NCBI GenBank assembly: GCA_043718245.1
Contig: JAYSWB010000023.1
Span: 1 to 19,157, forward strand
Length of the DNA: 19,157 nt
Direction of reading: 5' to 3'
Source of the DNA: JBAXAB01 sp043718245
Lineage (GTDB): Bacteria > Patescibacteriota > Minisyncoccia > Phycocordibacterales > CAIZLB01
Position numbers and translations under genes: made by a program
The notes under the pieces: generated by a model
The model's input: the letters and a program-made list of their open reading frames with translations, nothing else
Told to the model about the DNA's origin: nothing
Database searches by the model: none
Shown here: positions 6,786 to 14,450 of the stretch, piece by piece
How the letters are laid out: every line of letters begins with the position of its first letter
How positions within the stretch are numbered: the first letter of the stretch is position 1

Positions 6786-8877
6786 TAAAATTCGCGTCGC
6801 TTTTATAAAATTTGGAGGGATGACTATTGGTGGAAGCGAGCTGTGGCTCCAAAAAATATCAGCCAACCTTCCGAAGGATATCATGGAGATTGATTATTAT
6901 TATTGTGATGATTCCGCTTACATTGGAGCAAATCATACAATCTCTCCGTCAAGCCCCGAAAGAGTCGAGTACCTGAAACAAAACGGCGTAAACGTAATAA
7001 AATTTAAAGTCGGTGCCAAAAACACCAACACCCTGACTCATGATTGGGTGGATACAGACTTTTGGGAAAAATTTGATGAATCAAAATATGACCTGATCCA
7101 AACGGTAAAGGCTGGGCCACGGGAGTATCCATATTACAAACTTAAAAAGCCTGTGGTTGAAATTGTAGGCCTTGCCAACAGGCCAGATACGAGCAAAAAC
7201 ATCGCCTGGAGCTTTCACTCGTCGGGATGGCAAAGATCTCAATGGGTTAGGCTGGGAGGATCCATTGAAAAAAGTTCAGTCCTGACGGCGCCCGTTGAAA
7301 TACCACTCTCAAATGAAAACTATAGAGAAGAACTGGGAATCCCCATGGATGCGATTGTTGCCGGCTTCCATCAAAGAGATGATAACCAAATTGCAAGCAG
7401 TATCCCTCTTGATGCATTCTCGAGATTGCAAAGTAAATACCCAAACGAATCTGCAAATTGGCATTTTATAATCAAAAATGGAGGAAGCTTTTATAGAGAG
7501 CAGGCCAAGGAATTAAAATTAAAGAATATTCATTTTTTAGGTGCCACTCCAGACAGTGAAAGTGTATCGAAGTTTTTAAACACCTTAGATATTTTTGCTC
7601 ACGGGAGGAAAGATGGCGAAACTTTCGGTGCAGTCTTTGTGGAAGCGATGCTTCATGGAAAACCTTGCCTATCACATTATTCTCCTGATGGTGCCAATGC
7701 CCAGCCGGAAACCATGGGACCAGCAGGTGTCTTTGCTCAAAACCTTGAAGAATACGAGATCCTGCTAAAAAAGCTATTTTCAAATTCAACATACAGGAAT
7801 CACCTTGCGCAAAAAGCAAAGCCTCATGCGCAAAAATATTACTCTATGGACAAGTGCCTGTATCAAATCCTTAAAATTTATGAGAAACTCACCGGTAAAG
7901 ATTGGAGCCACGCCTTGTCGAGATATGATAAAAATCCTAATTCCGCAATCCCTTACGGATATTCTGACATGGGCTTTCTGTATGCAGGTGATATGAATAA
8001 AAGCTACAACATAGCTTATTATGTACTCGTTGGGGGCATACCAGAGGCTTTTGATGTTTCGATTGTCAGGTCTCTCCTTCCGTATACAAAGCATTTTTTT
8101 GACATAGGAACAAACACAGGAATCTATTGTTGGTTGGCTGCTCAATACTACAGTACCAGTAACTTGGCCGGCGCAAAGGTTTTTGCGTTTGAACCACAAA
8201 AAGATTGTTTTCAAATTTTAAATGCGACAAGCTCTCTTAACAATTGGGAAGACCTGGTTTCAGTCAATAATCTTGGTCTTGGGGACAAAATCGAGAAGGC
8301 AATCCTCCATCTTTCAGGAACAGGAAGCAGCCTTTCTTCTGATTTTGCCGGTCAAAATTTGCCAACGCAAGAAATAGAAATCTCAACACTTGATCATTTT
8401 TTCAAATCTAACAAAATCCATTCAGCCGATTTGATTAAAATTGACGTGGAAGGTTTCGAGTACGGAGTGCTTAAAGGTGGACACGAAACCATTTGCAGGG
8501 AAAAGCCTATTCTATTCATAGAAATCGCTAATAAAATCCATGGAAAAAATTATATCAACAAGGATTACACCGATACATTAAAATGGCTGTTTGATCGAGG
8601 CTACAGAATCTGGATATCAAAAAATAACAGGTTGACCGAAATAGGCCCGTATTATAAGGCGTCAAAACTAGCTATGTACCTTTGTCTTCACAAGGAAAAA
8701 CACTTAGGACTAGACCGCGAAGTGGAGAAACGCGCAAGAGAATACCGCGCCAAGAACTTATTGCTAGGACTGTTTGAAAAGCGCATAATAATAAAAGCCA
8801 TTCATAAAATTGTTCCAAAATATATAACATTTAAAAAAGTGTCCGCGTATCTAAAAAGATATTTTGGGAAAAGGTGA
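6775..8877 (+). CDS. Fusion of a GT4-like glycosyltransferase and an FkbM-type methyltransferase
   Basis: This 700-residue protein has two enzyme domains. Residues 1-~370 form a GT-B glycosyltransferase: IKFGGMTIGGSELWL near the N-terminus, and a donor-site motif HGRKDGETFGAVFVEAMLHG around 275-295 with the E-x7-E glutamates of GT4 retaining enzymes. Residues ~425-625 form an FkbM methyltransferase: FFDIGTNTGIYCW (~440, SAM motif I), VFAFEPQKDCF, STLDHFF, and LIKIDVEGFEYGVLKGG (~556). The last ~60 residues are basic. FkbM enzymes O-methylate sugars or polyketides. The fusion suggests that a sugar is added and then methylated, which would cap the chain or tag one residue. The start overlaps the preceding gene by 11 bases with no strong Shine-Dalgarno, so translational coupling is likely. 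Confidence 0.85.
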   Translation: MENSKIRVAFIKFGGMTIGGSELWLQKISANLPKDIMEIDYYYCDDSAYIGANHTISPSSPERVEYLKQNGVNVIKFKVGAKNTNTLTHDWVDTDFWEKFDESKYDLIQTVKAGPREYPYYKLKKPVVEIVGLANRPDTSKNIAWSFHSSGWQRSQWVRLGGSIEKSSVLTAPVEIPLSNENYREELGIPMDAIVAGFHQRDDNQIASSIPLDAFSRLQSKYPNESANWHFIIKNGGSFYREQAKELKLKNIHFLGATPDSESVSKFLNTLDIFAHGRKDGETFGAVFVEAMLHGKPCLSHYSPDGANAQPETMGPAGVFAQNLEEYEILLKKLFSNSTYRNHLAQKAKPHAQKYYSMDKCLYQILKIYEKLTGKDWSHALSRYDKNPNSAIPYGYSDMGFLYAGDMNKSYNIAYYVLVGGIPEAFDVSIVRSLLPYTKHFFDIGTNTGIYCWLAAQYYSTSNLAGAKVFAFEPQKDCFQILNATSSLNNWEDLVSVNNLGLGDKIEKAILHLSGTGSSLSSDFAGQNLPTQEIEISTLDHFFKSNKIHSADLIKIDVEGFEYGVLKGGHETICREKPILFIEIANKIHGKNYINKDYTDTLKWLFDRGYRIWISKNNRLTEIGPYYKASKLAMYLCLHKEKHLGLDREVEKRAREYRAKNLLLGLFEKRIIIKAIHKIVPKYITFKKVSAYLKRYFGKR

Positions 8878-8885
8878 TATAACGG

Positions 8886-8891
8886 TATAAT
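8886..8891 (+). promoter_or_regulatory. Possible internal promoter (-10) before the GT-B gene
   Basis: TATAAT at 8886-8891 lies in the 43-base gap after the fusion gene, 29 bases before ATG 8921. I see no good -35, and the leader would be about 23 bases without a Shine-Dalgarno, so this is weaker than the leaderless promoters. Confidence 0.3.
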
Positions 8892-8920
8892 CACAAAATC
8901 ATTAATCGGCCAAAAATAAA

Positions 8921-9850
8921 ATGTCCCTAATTATTATTACTCAAAAACCCGGACTTTCGCTTGAAAATCTAAAAAAAGCTGTAAAAAAATCCCTTGGAAA
9001 AAATCGAGGCCCAGAAGGAGTAACGGCAAGTGTAATTCGAGGGATGAGAGACTTGCATCAAGAATATAAGTTAAACCCAAAAATTAGGGACATCAACGAG
9101 GGGGATATTCTCTGGGCAAATGAGAGCGTTTCGGCACTACAATTTGCCATTAGGCTCAAGAAAAAAGTAAAGAACTTGAAGCTAGTAGCTGGTCCAAACT
9201 TAGTAGTCATTCCAAATGAAAATAATGGGATAATTTTTGATCCATCAATAGACATAATCCTTCAACCTTCTGAATGGACAAGGGGGTTCTATATAACTCA
9301 TAAGCCCGAATCGGCTTCGAGAATTGCTATTTGGCCTGCGGGAGTAGAGGACACGTACAGGCAAGGCCAACTGCCAGAAAAAGAAAAATATTTGATCCTT
9401 TACCAAAAAAACGCCCCAGAGGATATTTTTAAAACTATTGCCAAAAAGCTTGATTATGAAAACATAGACTATAGGTTGGTAAGGTATGGATGCTTTGACC
9501 AAAAAACTTACTTCCCTCTTTTGGAAAAAGCCAGTGGAATGATTTATCTATCGACCTCTGAGAGTCAAGGCCTAGCTCTTCAAGAAGCCTGGATTCGCGA
9601 CGTGCCCACGATTGTCTGGGATCGCGGATTTTGGGAGAAAAAAGGAGTCAAATTCGAGCATAATCATATTAGCTGTCCTTACTTGACGGATGAGTCAGGA
9701 ATGACTTTTAGAAATGAAATTGACTTTCCGGAAAAAATGGATAAGTTTTTGGCCCATTTGCACAATTTTAAAGCCAGAAATTATTCATTACAAAACCTAA
9801 GTGACAAGGTTACAACTCAAAAATTTCTTGATATCATAAGGCATACTTAA
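8921..9850 (+). CDS. GT-B glycosyltransferase, GT4-like
   Basis: A 309-residue protein whose C-terminal half is a GT4-type donor-binding domain. YLSTSESQGLALQEAWIRDV (209-228) matches the family E-x7-E region (E214, E222) and is followed by PTIVWDRGFW. The N-terminal half is short for a GT-B enzyme: it has WANESVSALQFA, a VAGPNL strand and DIILQPSEWTRGFY, where the acceptor domain leads into the hinge. Such proteins transfer sugars with retention of configuration. It begins 43 bases after the fusion gene, has a possible promoter of its own, and is followed after 17 bases by the epimerase. Acceptor and donor are unknown; GDP-sugars are plausible given the neighbour. Confidence 0.68.
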   Translation: MSLIIITQKPGLSLENLKKAVKKSLGKNRGPEGVTASVIRGMRDLHQEYKLNPKIRDINEGDILWANESVSALQFAIRLKKKVKNLKLVAGPNLVVIPNENNGIIFDPSIDIILQPSEWTRGFYITHKPESASRIAIWPAGVEDTYRQGQLPEKEKYLILYQKNAPEDIFKTIAKKLDYENIDYRLVRYGCFDQKTYFPLLEKASGMIYLSTSESQGLALQEAWIRDVPTIVWDRGFWEKKGVKFEHNHISCPYLTDESGMTFRNEIDFPEKMDKFLAHLHNFKARNYSLQNLSDKVTTQKFLDIIRHT

Positions 9851-9867
9851 AACAATAATTAATCATC

Positions 9868-10842
9868 ATGTCAAAAAAAGCGATTGTATGCGGAGCGGGC
9901 GGATTTATCGGTAGTCATCTTGTTAGGCGATTAAAAACCGAGGGATACACAGTAAAGGGAGTTGATCTCAAGAAGCCTGAATTCAGCGAAACAGCAGCGG
10001 ATGAATTCATTGTAGGAGACCTAAGAGACCACTTTGTTTGTGAGAAGGTTTTCTCTGAAAAGGTAGACGAGGTCTATCAGCTAGCTGCTGATATGGGAGG
10101 AGCGGGTTATATTTTTTCTGGAGACCATGATGCTGATGTAATGCATAACTCAGCCCTGATCAACTTGAACGTCGCCGAGTTCGGAAGAAAAGGAATGTAC
10201 GACAAAGTCTTTTATTCATCCTCTGCCTGCATCTACCCCGCTTACAATCAGGAGAATCCGGATAATCCTAATTGCGCAGAAGCTTCTGCCTACCCTGCCG
10301 CGCCGGACAGCGAATACGGCTGGGAAAAATTATTTAGCGAACGATTATATTTATCTTTCAGTAGAAACTACAAGTTGAATGTGCGAATCGCTCGTTTCCA
10401 TAACATTTTTGGACCGGAAGGTACATGGACTGGAGGTCGTGAAAAGGCTCCTGCTGCCATGTGTCGAAAAGTGGCTGAAAACAAAGATGGGGATGAGATG
10501 GAAATCTGGGGCGATGGAAAACAGACTCGTTCTTTCCTATACATAGATGAATGCTTGGAAGGTGTACGCCGATTGATGCAACAAGATGCTTTCAATGGAC
10601 CCGTCAACATCGGCTCTGATGAGATGATAAGCATCAACGGCCTTGCAGAAATGGTCATGGATATTGCCCAGAAGAAAATATCAGTGAAGCATATCCCAGG
10701 CCCTCTAGGAGTGCGAGGTAGAAATTCTGACAATAACATGATCCAAGAAAAACTTGGTTGGAAGCCTAGCGCCAAATTGCGAGATGGTATTGAAAAAACC
10801 TACAGATGGATCGAGGAACAGGTTGGTAAGAAAAATAATTAA
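9868..10842 (+). CDS. GDP-mannose 3,5-epimerase (extended SDR)
   Basis: A 324-residue extended short-chain dehydrogenase. The NAD-binding GAGGFIGSH is at residues 9-17, and catalytic YGWEK at 150-154 (Tyr150, Lys154). Several segments are diagnostic of GDP-mannose 3,5-epimerase rather than other sugar epimerases: QLAADMGGAGYI, SSSACIYP with the acid/base Cys121, RFHNIFGPEGTWTGGREKAPAA with the second acid/base Lys193, EIWGDGKQTRSF, and HIPGPLGVRGRNSDNN. This fits the plant enzyme closely. The reaction turns GDP-D-mannose into GDP-L-galactose, with GDP-L-gulose as the C5-only product. In bacteria this supplies surface polysaccharide, not ascorbate. It lies 17 bases after the GT-B gene and two bases before the DUF268 gene. 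The nucleotide-sugar use of a downstream GT11 enzyme fits. Confidence 0.92.
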   Translation: MSKKAIVCGAGGFIGSHLVRRLKTEGYTVKGVDLKKPEFSETAADEFIVGDLRDHFVCEKVFSEKVDEVYQLAADMGGAGYIFSGDHDADVMHNSALINLNVAEFGRKGMYDKVFYSSSACIYPAYNQENPDNPNCAEASAYPAAPDSEYGWEKLFSERLYLSFSRNYKLNVRIARFHNIFGPEGTWTGGREKAPAAMCRKVAENKDGDEMEIWGDGKQTRSFLYIDECLEGVRRLMQQDAFNGPVNIGSDEMISINGLAEMVMDIAQKKISVKHIPGPLGVRGRNSDNNMIQEKLGWKPSAKLRDGIEKTYRWIEEQVGKKNN

Positions 10843-10844
10843 TT

Positions 10845-11627
10845 ATGATCCCCCGATCCATCCTTCATTCACTTAAAAAAATTAGACGACTTTTACTTTC
10901 TCCTTTTGTTTTAAAAGACTTATACTTATTCAAGAAGGTAAAAGGGTCCGAACGATTTTCTCTTAATTTTTCTGATATCTATCCATGCATTCGCGACAAG
11001 ACAATAACCACTGGGTTTGACCGGCACTATGTTTATCATACTTCTTGGGCGTCGCGAGTAGTAAGAGAAATCGATCCCCCATTTCACGTCGATATTTCAT
11101 CCAGTCTATACTTTTCAGGGATTTTGTCAGCATTTGTGCCAGTAAAATTTTATGATTACAGACCGGCGCAGCTATGTTTATCCGATTTTGAATCTCATAA
11201 GGGAAACCTACTCAATCTTCCATTTACTGATAAAAGCGTTCAATCGATTTCGTGCATGCATACTATCGAACACATTGGTCTTGGTAGATACGGGGATGAA
11301 ATGGATGCCGAAGGAGATCTAAAGGCTATTAAGGAATTAAAGAGGGTTACAGCAGACGGAGGAAATTTGATAATCGTCGTCCCAGTTGGAATACCAAAAA
11401 TCGAATTTAATGCTCACAGAATTTACTCTTACGAGCAGATAATAGAAATGGTTAGCGATCCGTGCTTTACATTGAAAGAATTTTCATTCATCCCAGAAAC
11501 AACTGCTGAGGGTCCTATACTTAGGAATGCCGATCCCACCATAGTTTCGAAGGCTAAGTACGCCTGTGGGTGTTTTTGGTTTCAGCGCAGTGCTTCAAGC
11601 GCCGGTGGAATGGCACGATTTGGTTAA
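10845..11627 (+). CDS. DUF268 family protein, methyltransferase-like
   Basis: This 260-residue protein matches the DUF268 pattern closely: HVDISSSLYFSG (81-92), PVKFYDYRPAQL (99-110), GNLLNLPFTDKSV (120-132), CMHTIEHIGLGRYGD (137-151), GDLKAIKELKRV (157-168) and GGNLIIVVPVG (172-182). The order resembles a Rossmann methyltransferase in which the usual glycine-rich SAM loop is degenerate (DISSSLYFSG), followed by an acidic strand and the DxSV/HxxEH segments of class I enzymes. The biochemical function of the family is not established; members occur in polysaccharide loci. The predicted C-terminus (SASSAGGMARFG) runs ten or so residues beyond the normal CFWF ending. It follows the epimerase by two bases, implying coupled translation. 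Confidence 0.75.
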   Translation: MIPRSILHSLKKIRRLLLSPFVLKDLYLFKKVKGSERFSLNFSDIYPCIRDKTITTGFDRHYVYHTSWASRVVREIDPPFHVDISSSLYFSGILSAFVPVKFYDYRPAQLCLSDFESHKGNLLNLPFTDKSVQSISCMHTIEHIGLGRYGDEMDAEGDLKAIKELKRVTADGGNLIIVVPVGIPKIEFNAHRIYSYEQIIEMVSDPCFTLKEFSFIPETTAEGPILRNADPTIVSKAKYACGCFWFQRSASSAGGMARFG

Positions 11628-11637
11628 ATCAAACAAA

Positions 11638-12804
11638 ATGGAAGCTACAAGTGAAAAAAAATACTTCGACTATCTGGACGCTCTCAGATGCTTCGCTTTT
11701 ATAGCGGTTTTCTATGCTCACACCGGCTCTATTTTCTTAGGTGCCACTATCACTGAAGCGTTTCCCTTGGATATCTGGAAAAAATTCACAGTTTACGGAT
11801 CATATGGCGTGAACTTTTTCTTTGTGCTCAGTGGATTTCTGATTACCTACCTCTTGCTTAGAGAAAAAAATGTGCAAGGAAATATCTCCGTGAAGAACTT
11901 CTACTTAAAAAGAATCTTGAGGATATGGCCAGTTTATTTCCTAACCCTCCTCTTTTCGATGTTTATTTTGCCATTTCTGATACCAGCTTCGACATATGAA
12001 GTTTTAGGAATGACAAACCCCAATATGGATGCCTCTACCTTTTTCGCTTTTTTCTTTTTTGTCGGAAACTTTTACCAGGGACTAGGGCTAGGCATGGGTA
12101 CCTTATCTATTGGAATTCTTTGGTCGGTGTGTGTCGAGGAGCAGTTTTACTTGGTTTGGCCTTGGATTGTAAAGTGGTTTGATACAAGAAAACTTTTACT
12201 TATAACAATCTTACTCATTTCACTTTCGCTTCTCTACAAGTTCCTTTGGGCAAATGACCGCGTTGCTAATTATTATTTGCCGTGGTCAGTTGGAATGGAC
12301 TTGGCCTTTGGCGCGCTTTTAGGTATCGGTTACTTTATGAAAAAGCATAAACAAATTATAATCGGTGCATTATGTGTTTTTGCGATTTGCTTATTAATAG
12401 TAATTGGCCTAGGAAGCCAGGGATCTTTACTTGAAGCGCTCCGACTATTTAAAACCCCACTGGTCGATTGCGTATTTGCATTAATAATTTATTTTTTCCT
12501 TCAGAAGACCAGCTCTCTCCAAGACTCAGGAAAACAATCACTTTTTCACCTAGGCAAGAAAAAAACAAAAACTTTCCTAATATACCTTGGAAAAATCTCA
12601 TACGGATTATATGCATATCACACCATTTGCCTGATGTTAGTAGTAAGTATATTTTACAAAATAGGACTAATAACTCTTGAGGTAAATAGAGCGGCCTTCT
12701 TTACTACGGCCTTTTCTGCGATCTTACTGACAATATTGACCGCGCATTTTTCATCTAAGCTAATAGAAAAGCCCATTTTAGCCTTGAAAGAGCGGCTTAA
12801 ATAG
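11638..12804 (+). CDS. Acyltransferase-3 family membrane O-acyltransferase
   Basis: A 388-residue protein with about ten membrane helices. It has the OafA/NodX-type start YLDALRCFAFIAVFYAHTG (11-30ish) with catalytic-type His28, then FFFVLSGFLIT (60-70) and KRILRIWPVY (91-100) carrying the conserved arginines. LSIGILWSVCVEEQFYLVWPW is another family hallmark. The family moves acetyl or other acyl groups from a cytoplasmic donor onto sugars at the membrane. The open frame extends back to 11566, inside the DUF268 gene, but the family N-terminus begins at ATG 11638, ten bases after that gene stops; I chose this start. Expected role: acetylation or succinylation of the glycan or its lipid-linked precursor. 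Confidence 0.85.
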   Translation: MEATSEKKYFDYLDALRCFAFIAVFYAHTGSIFLGATITEAFPLDIWKKFTVYGSYGVNFFFVLSGFLITYLLLREKNVQGNISVKNFYLKRILRIWPVYFLTLLFSMFILPFLIPASTYEVLGMTNPNMDASTFFAFFFFVGNFYQGLGLGMGTLSIGILWSVCVEEQFYLVWPWIVKWFDTRKLLLITILLISLSLLYKFLWANDRVANYYLPWSVGMDLAFGALLGIGYFMKKHKQIIIGALCVFAICLLIVIGLGSQGSLLEALRLFKTPLVDCVFALIIYFFLQKTSSLQDSGKQSLFHLGKKKTKTFLIYLGKISYGLYAYHTICLMLVVSIFYKIGLITLEVNRAAFFTTAFSAILLTILTAHFSSKLIEKPILALKERLK

Positions 12805-12811
12805 CTATAAT
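12784..12811 (+). promoter_or_regulatory. Strong promoter for the GT11 gene, leaderless type
   Basis: TTGAAA (12784-12789), a 16-base spacer and a perfect TATAAT (12806-12811), then six bases to ATG 12818. The -35 lies inside the end of the acyltransferase gene. There is no Shine-Dalgarno. This is the best promoter match in the window and shows that the last two genes can be made independently of block C. Confidence 0.65.
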
Positions 12812-12817
12812 TCATTT

Positions 12818-13687
12818 ATGATATACGTACAAATAAAAGCCGGACTCGGCAACCAGATGTTCGAATACGCCTTTGGCAGGGCCGTTTCTCTAGAGCAAAA
12901 CAGGCCTCTAGCCCTAGATTTATCATGGTATGAAAATGCATCAAAGAAAGACACACCGCGTCTTTTTCTTCTTGATAAGTTTAATATTCAAGCAAAAACA
13001 GCGACCCCACAAGAATTAATAAAACACAGCACTCCCTTCAAAAGACTTTTTCGAAAAATCATCCGACGACTCAAGTATAAAAAAGATTACCTTTATAATC
13101 CTTCAGAAGCAGCCTCTTCAAAAGAATATTTTGAAGGACACTGGGCAAATGAAAAATATTTTAAAAAATATAGAGATATAGTATGTAATGATTTGGGCTT
13201 AAAAAATCCTCTTTCTCCTTCCTTAAATTCTACTTTAGAAAAAATAAAGTCTGATAAAAGCTCTGGAAAAATAACAGTTTCTGTACACGTAAGGCGCGGA
13301 GATTGTGTGACAAATGCTCATGCTGCAAGTTTCCAAGGAACCGTCGACACTAGCTACTATGATCAGTCTCACGATTATTTATCTAAAAAATTTGGAAAAG
13401 AAGAAATAGCTTATTACATTTTTTCAGATGACATAAATTGGGCGCGCGAACATATTTTAAATGGGCAAAACAATACCTATGTATCCAAGCCCGAAATCCC
13501 CGACTACGAAGAACTTCACCTCATGAGCCTCTGTGCCCACAACATTATCGCAAACTCGAGCTTTAGCTGGTGGGGGGCATGGCTCAATCGTAATCCAGAA
13601 AAAATCGTTATCGCTCCAAAACAGTGGCTAAAAGACACATCGTTTGACACCTCTGACGTCTGCCCACCCCAATGGATTCGAATCTAA
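12818..13687 (+). CDS. GT11 alpha-1,2-fucosyltransferase-like enzyme
   Basis: A 289-residue protein that shows family GT11 clearly: AGLGNQMFEYAFGRAVS (8-24) at the N-terminus, HVRRGD at 157-162 (the H-x-R-R-x-D donor-binding motif of alpha-1,2 and alpha-1,6 fucosyltransferases), YIFSDDINWARE, and LMSLCAHNIIANSSFSWWGA near the C-terminus. These enzymes transfer L-fucose from GDP-L-fucose with inversion. L-galactose is 6-hydroxy-L-fucose, and the locus encodes the enzyme for GDP-L-galactose but shows no gmd or fcl, so L-galactose may be the real donor sugar. That is inference. The gene has a strong leaderless promoter and is followed after four bases by a GT2 gene. Confidence 0.87.
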   Translation: MIYVQIKAGLGNQMFEYAFGRAVSLEQNRPLALDLSWYENASKKDTPRLFLLDKFNIQAKTATPQELIKHSTPFKRLFRKIIRRLKYKKDYLYNPSEAASSKEYFEGHWANEKYFKKYRDIVCNDLGLKNPLSPSLNSTLEKIKSDKSSGKITVSVHVRRGDCVTNAHAASFQGTVDTSYYDQSHDYLSKKFGKEEIAYYIFSDDINWAREHILNGQNNTYVSKPEIPDYEELHLMSLCAHNIIANSSFSWWGAWLNRNPEKIVIAPKQWLKDTSFDTSDVCPPQWIRI

Positions 13688-13691
13688 AAAC

Positions 13692-14450
13692 ATGATAAGC
13701 GTAATAATTACAACTAAAAACGGCTCCCCTACCATCCTAAATGCAATCAAAAGTATTCAGGCACAGACTGAAAAAAACTTCGAGATTATTGTGGTTTCTG
13801 ATGCTTCAACTGATGATACCGAAGACAAAGTAAAAAAAATAGCCGCTGAAGATTCACGTATAAAATTAATTTCTCTGACTGAAAACGTGGGCCCGGGTAA
13901 AGCGCGCACCTTAGCTATTGAAAAATCCGAGGGTGAATTAATCGCAATCCTCGATGATGACGATTTTTGGATTTCATCTGAAAAACTGGTAACACAGAAA
14001 AAGTTTTTAGAGGAAAATCCTGATCATATTTTAGTTGGATCGGACCATGTTCGATTCGTTAACGAAGACCGAAAGCTTCTCTTTATTTTTGAATCTGAAA
14101 AAACCAACGAAGAGCTCAAGCGCCACATGCTACTTCACAACCCATTCGTGACCTCATCTGTAATGTTTCGGAAAGATGCATATCTAAAAGCCGGTGGATT
14201 TTCTGACCTTCGCCTCGCAGAAGAATACGAATTATGGCTAAAAATGGGGACATATGGAAAATTTGCAAACCTCAAAAATTGCGAAGTAGAGTACACTCAA
14301 AGGGCAAGCGGGCTCACACTTTCAAGAAAACAAGCGATGAATAAAATTGTTCTTATGTTGGTAAAGCGCCATAAAAACGACTACCCTCTTTACTTTGTAG
14401 CACTATTCAAAGCCTATCTTAGAATTTTTCTCACTTCGATTAAACACTAA
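13692..14450 (+). CDS. Family 2 glycosyltransferase
   Basis: A 252-residue GT-A enzyme with every GT2 landmark. VIITTKNGSPTILNAIKSI is at 4-22, VVSDASTDDT (34-43) binds the nucleotide, NVGPGKARTLAI is at 65-75, and ILDDDDFW (86-93) holds the metal-binding acids. Further on lie VTSSVMFRKDAYLKAGGF and EEYELWLKMG, where the ED/EE pair near the active site supplies the catalytic base. An in-frame ATG at 13644 would extend the protein into the GT11 gene; I chose ATG 13692, which starts directly on the first beta-strand. Its stop overlaps the stop of the convergent ATPase gene by four bases. It is the last gene of the glycan block. Confidence 0.85.
   Translation: MISVIITTKNGSPTILNAIKSIQAQTEKNFEIIVVSDASTDDTEDKVKKIAAEDSRIKLISLTENVGPGKARTLAIEKSEGELIAILDDDDFWISSEKLVTQKKFLEENPDHILVGSDHVRFVNEDRKLLFIFESEKTNEELKRHMLLHNPFVTSSVMFRKDAYLKAGGFSDLRLAEEYELWLKMGTYGKFANLKNCEVEYTQRASGLTLSRKQAMNKIVLMLVKRHKNDYPLYFVALFKAYLRIFLTSIKH

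Noticed and set aside
7786..8214. 142-residue open frame antisense to the fusion gene
   Set aside because: It lies wholly opposite a well-supported domain, has no recognisable motif and is Cys/His-rich in the way of shadow frames.
471..8877. Alternative genetic code (UGA as glycine, as in some CPR groups)
   Set aside because: TGA ends the cupin gene (471-473) and the fusion gene (8875-8877) at the expected family lengths, and I noticed no in-frame TGA inside a conserved domain. The HAD interruption is TAA.
10368..10775. 135-residue open frame antisense to the epimerase
   Set aside because: It mirrors highly conserved epimerase codons; Ser/Pro-rich composition and no family resemblance.
13675..13684. 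10-bp palindrome GATTCGAATC at the GT11 end
   Set aside because: Short, within coding sequence, no second copy noticed and no promoter beside it.
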